This document shows, piece by piece, positions 5,085 through 5,925 of a stretch of DNA of 5,925 nucleotides. Source of the stretch: a bacterium (lineage in GTDB: Bacteria > Patescibacteriota > Doudnabacteria > UBA920); contig JAJYJE010000066.1 in the NCBI GenBank assembly GCA_021789715.1, positions 1-5,925 on the forward strand. The letters run 5' to 3'. Below the pieces are notes generated by a model, which worked only from the letters and a program-made list of their open reading frames with translations, was not told where the DNA came from and did no database searches. A program made the translations under genes and the position numbers. Position 1 is the stretch's first letter. Every line of letters begins with the position of its first letter.

Positions 5085-5214
5085 CCGCCTCGGTTTACCG
5101 AAGGCGAGATCGGTCCTCCGGGTTTGGCCCGGCCGAAACCGGCCCAGGACGACCAGTTCTTTAACAGGAGGAATTCTTTACGCCAGCCCGTGAACGGCTG
5201 GAGAAAGGAAACCC
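5085..5214 (+). promoter_or_regulatory. Structured 5' leader of the small membrane-protein gene
   Basis: Three hairpin regions are visible. First, CGCCT/AGGCG with CGG/CCG (5086-5106). Second, outer arms GTCCT/AGGAC (5113-5117 and 5146-5150) enclose two stems that overlap and exclude each other, CCGGG/CCCGG (5118-5132) and GGCCG/CGGCC (5131-5144). Third, CCAGCC/GGCTGG (5183-5188 and 5196-5201). A full AGGAGG (5166-5171) has no start codon at normal distance; the functional site is AAGGA (5205-5209), 5 nt before ATG 5215. I do not recognise a known riboswitch class. Confidence 0.5.
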
Positions 5215-5490
5215 ATGACGGCTTTGATCCTGATGGCAGGACTGGCCGCGGTGATGCTGGTTGGCGCCCGCAAGGAAACCAAGCAGCTGCAGGCGACGTT
5301 AGCCAAACGCCTGCCTCCCGCGCAGTACTTGCCCAAGGTGGTCAGCCTGGCTCTTGTAGTAGCTCAGATTTCCGAGCTGCTAAAAATGATAGAGCAGGCT
5401 TCGATAGTCCACCTTGCCGCCACGCTGTTGCTGTTTGCGATAGCGATGGCCGGACGATCAGGAATTGAAGGCCAGATGCACGGGCTATAA
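5215..5490 (+). CDS. Small multi-pass membrane protein of unknown function
   Basis: I do not recognise this 91-residue protein. A hydrophobic helix spans about residues 2-17 (ALILMAGLAAVMLVG). A charged, probably cytoplasmic stretch follows (ARKETKQLQATLAKRL, 18-33). A second, more amphipathic segment lies at about 41-56 (VVSLALVVAQISELL) and a third helix at 63-80 (IVHLAATLLLFAIAMAG). There are no Cys residues and only two His, so it does not look like a copper chaperone or a metal-binding pump fragment. The start is supported by AAGGA 5 nt upstream, a near-consensus promoter and a structured leader; a terminator follows the stop. It is the only plus-strand gene here and is divergent from csoR, which suggests but does not show shared control. 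A short membrane stress protein or an integral subunit are possibilities. Confidence 0.7.
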   Translation: MTALILMAGLAAVMLVGARKETKQLQATLAKRLPPAQYLPKVVSLALVVAQISELLKMIEQASIVHLAATLLLFAIAMAGRSGIEGQMHGL

Positions 5491-5516
5491 CCCCGTCCGC
5501 CATGTTTTTCCTGATC

Positions 5517-5554
5517 AAAAAAACCGCTGATCCCAAAAAGATCCGCGGTTTTTT
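5517..5554. terminator. Bidirectional intrinsic terminator between convergent genes
   Basis: An A-run plus CCGC (5517-5527) pairs with GCGG plus a T-run (5545-5554), with an inner GATC/GATC stem (5529-5532 and 5540-5543) and one mismatch around a 7-nt loop. A-runs on one side and T-runs on the other make it work in both directions. It serves the small membrane-protein gene (stop 5490) and the convergent htrA-like gene (stop 5593). Confidence 0.9.
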
Positions 5555-5592
5555 CTATACTAGAACTTTACGGAGTACGGAATTGGTAAGGA

Positions 5593-5925
5593 TTATTTAA
5601 ACTCCGCCAAGATCAGCGGCGTCTGCATGACCTGACCGTTCCTTATATAGGTCACTAAAACTTGCTGTCCGGCCTGATAATGGGAAATAACCTGATCAAC
5701 TTCGTTCACCTCATTAAGTTTTTGACCGTCAATTTGGGTAAGAATATCGCCCTGCATTAAACCGGCCTGGCTTGCCGGACTGCCTGGCGCTACGGAGGCA
5801 ACATAAGCCCCTTGAGTCTGCGTTACGTTGGGATGAGTCAGCAAAAATAGTTCGTGGATAGTTTCAAATTGTACGCCTACGTAAGGTTTGGATGCCTTGC
5901 CGAAGGTTTGCAGCTGCTGGACCAC
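5593..5925 (-). CDS. HtrA/DegP-type serine protease, C-terminal PDZ domain, cut by window edge
   Basis: Only the last 110 residues are in the window; the gene continues past the right edge, where the trypsin-like catalytic domain would be expected. What remains is one PDZ domain: KPYVGVQF (13-20) matches the carboxylate-binding strand of HtrA PDZ domains, followed by GAYVASVAPGSPASQAGL (39-56) and QGDILTQIDGQKL (58-70). The protein ends soon after the domain (LILAEFK), so it has a single PDZ, as in DegS or Gram-positive HtrA, not two as in DegP. HtrA proteases degrade or sense misfolded exported proteins and are usually membrane-anchored or periplasmic. The catalytic triad cannot be checked here. 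Other PDZ proteases such as CtpA or RseP are less likely, because the PYVGV and PGSPA-AGL-GDI order at a C-terminus is HtrA-like. Confidence 0.85.
   Translation of the reverse strand: MVQQLQTFGKASKPYVGVQFETIHELFLLTHPNVTQTQGAYVASVAPGSPASQAGLMQGDILTQIDGQKLNEVNEVDQVISHYQAGQQVLVTYIRNGQVMQTPLILAEFK

Noticed and set aside
5043..5468. 141-codon plus-strand open frame with a TTG start
   Set aside because: It starts inside the promoter palindrome, crosses the structured leader and overlaps the well-supported membrane-protein gene in another frame.
1..5925. tRNA, rRNA, CRISPR array, insertion sequence or attachment site
   Set aside because: No cloverleaf-like segment, rRNA-like stretch, regularly spaced DNA repeats, transposase or terminal inverted repeats were found. 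The repeats at the left edge are protein-level modules with diverged codons.

Overview
This is a bacterial window with moderate GC. Almost everything lies on the minus strand, and the exception is one small plus-strand membrane-protein gene. The secreted Ig-like repeat protein at the left edge, the compact spacing, the stand-alone riboflavin kinase and the scarcity of clear Shine-Dalgarno sites suggest an uncultivated Patescibacteria/CPR-like (Parcubacteria-type) organism. That assignment is inferred from style and has not been tested by phylogeny. All visible stops are TAA or TAG, and no in-frame TGA requires a recoded genetic code.

Layout from left to right. Positions 1-941 (minus) hold the N-terminal part of an exported protein with glycine-linked Ig-like repeats. 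It is open throughout and runs off the left edge, with a strong promoter at 970-998. Positions 1018-1932 (minus) hold an AhpF-type FAD/disulfide reductase. A strong intrinsic terminator near 2001-2028 closes the block to its right. That block reads, in transcription order, csoR (4987-4709), an 87-nt imperfect hairpin, trxB (4576-3641), a stand-alone riboflavin kinase (3617-3201), riboflavin synthase ribE (3188-2610) and lumazine synthase ribH (2596-2147).

Divergent from csoR is a small plus-strand membrane protein (5215-5490) with a roughly 130-nt structured leader. The divergent region is nearly mirror-symmetric. A TTGACAATTGTCAA palindrome supplies both -35 boxes, and TATACTGG on each side supplies both -10 boxes. 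A C-tract/G-tract inverted repeat just downstream of the csoR start point looks like a CsoR-family operator. A bidirectional terminator separates the small gene from the convergent 3' end of an HtrA/DegP-type protease (PDZ domain only, running off the right edge).

How the genes fit together: RibH and RibE make riboflavin, the kinase makes FMN, and two FAD-dependent disulfide reductases with different predicted nicotinamide preference use the downstream cofactor. The FAD synthetase step and the early riboflavin steps (RibBA, RibD) are not in the window. The CsoR-type Cu(I) sensor at the head of the block and the HtrA-like protease suggest a metal/redox-stress theme, but no gene here proves it.
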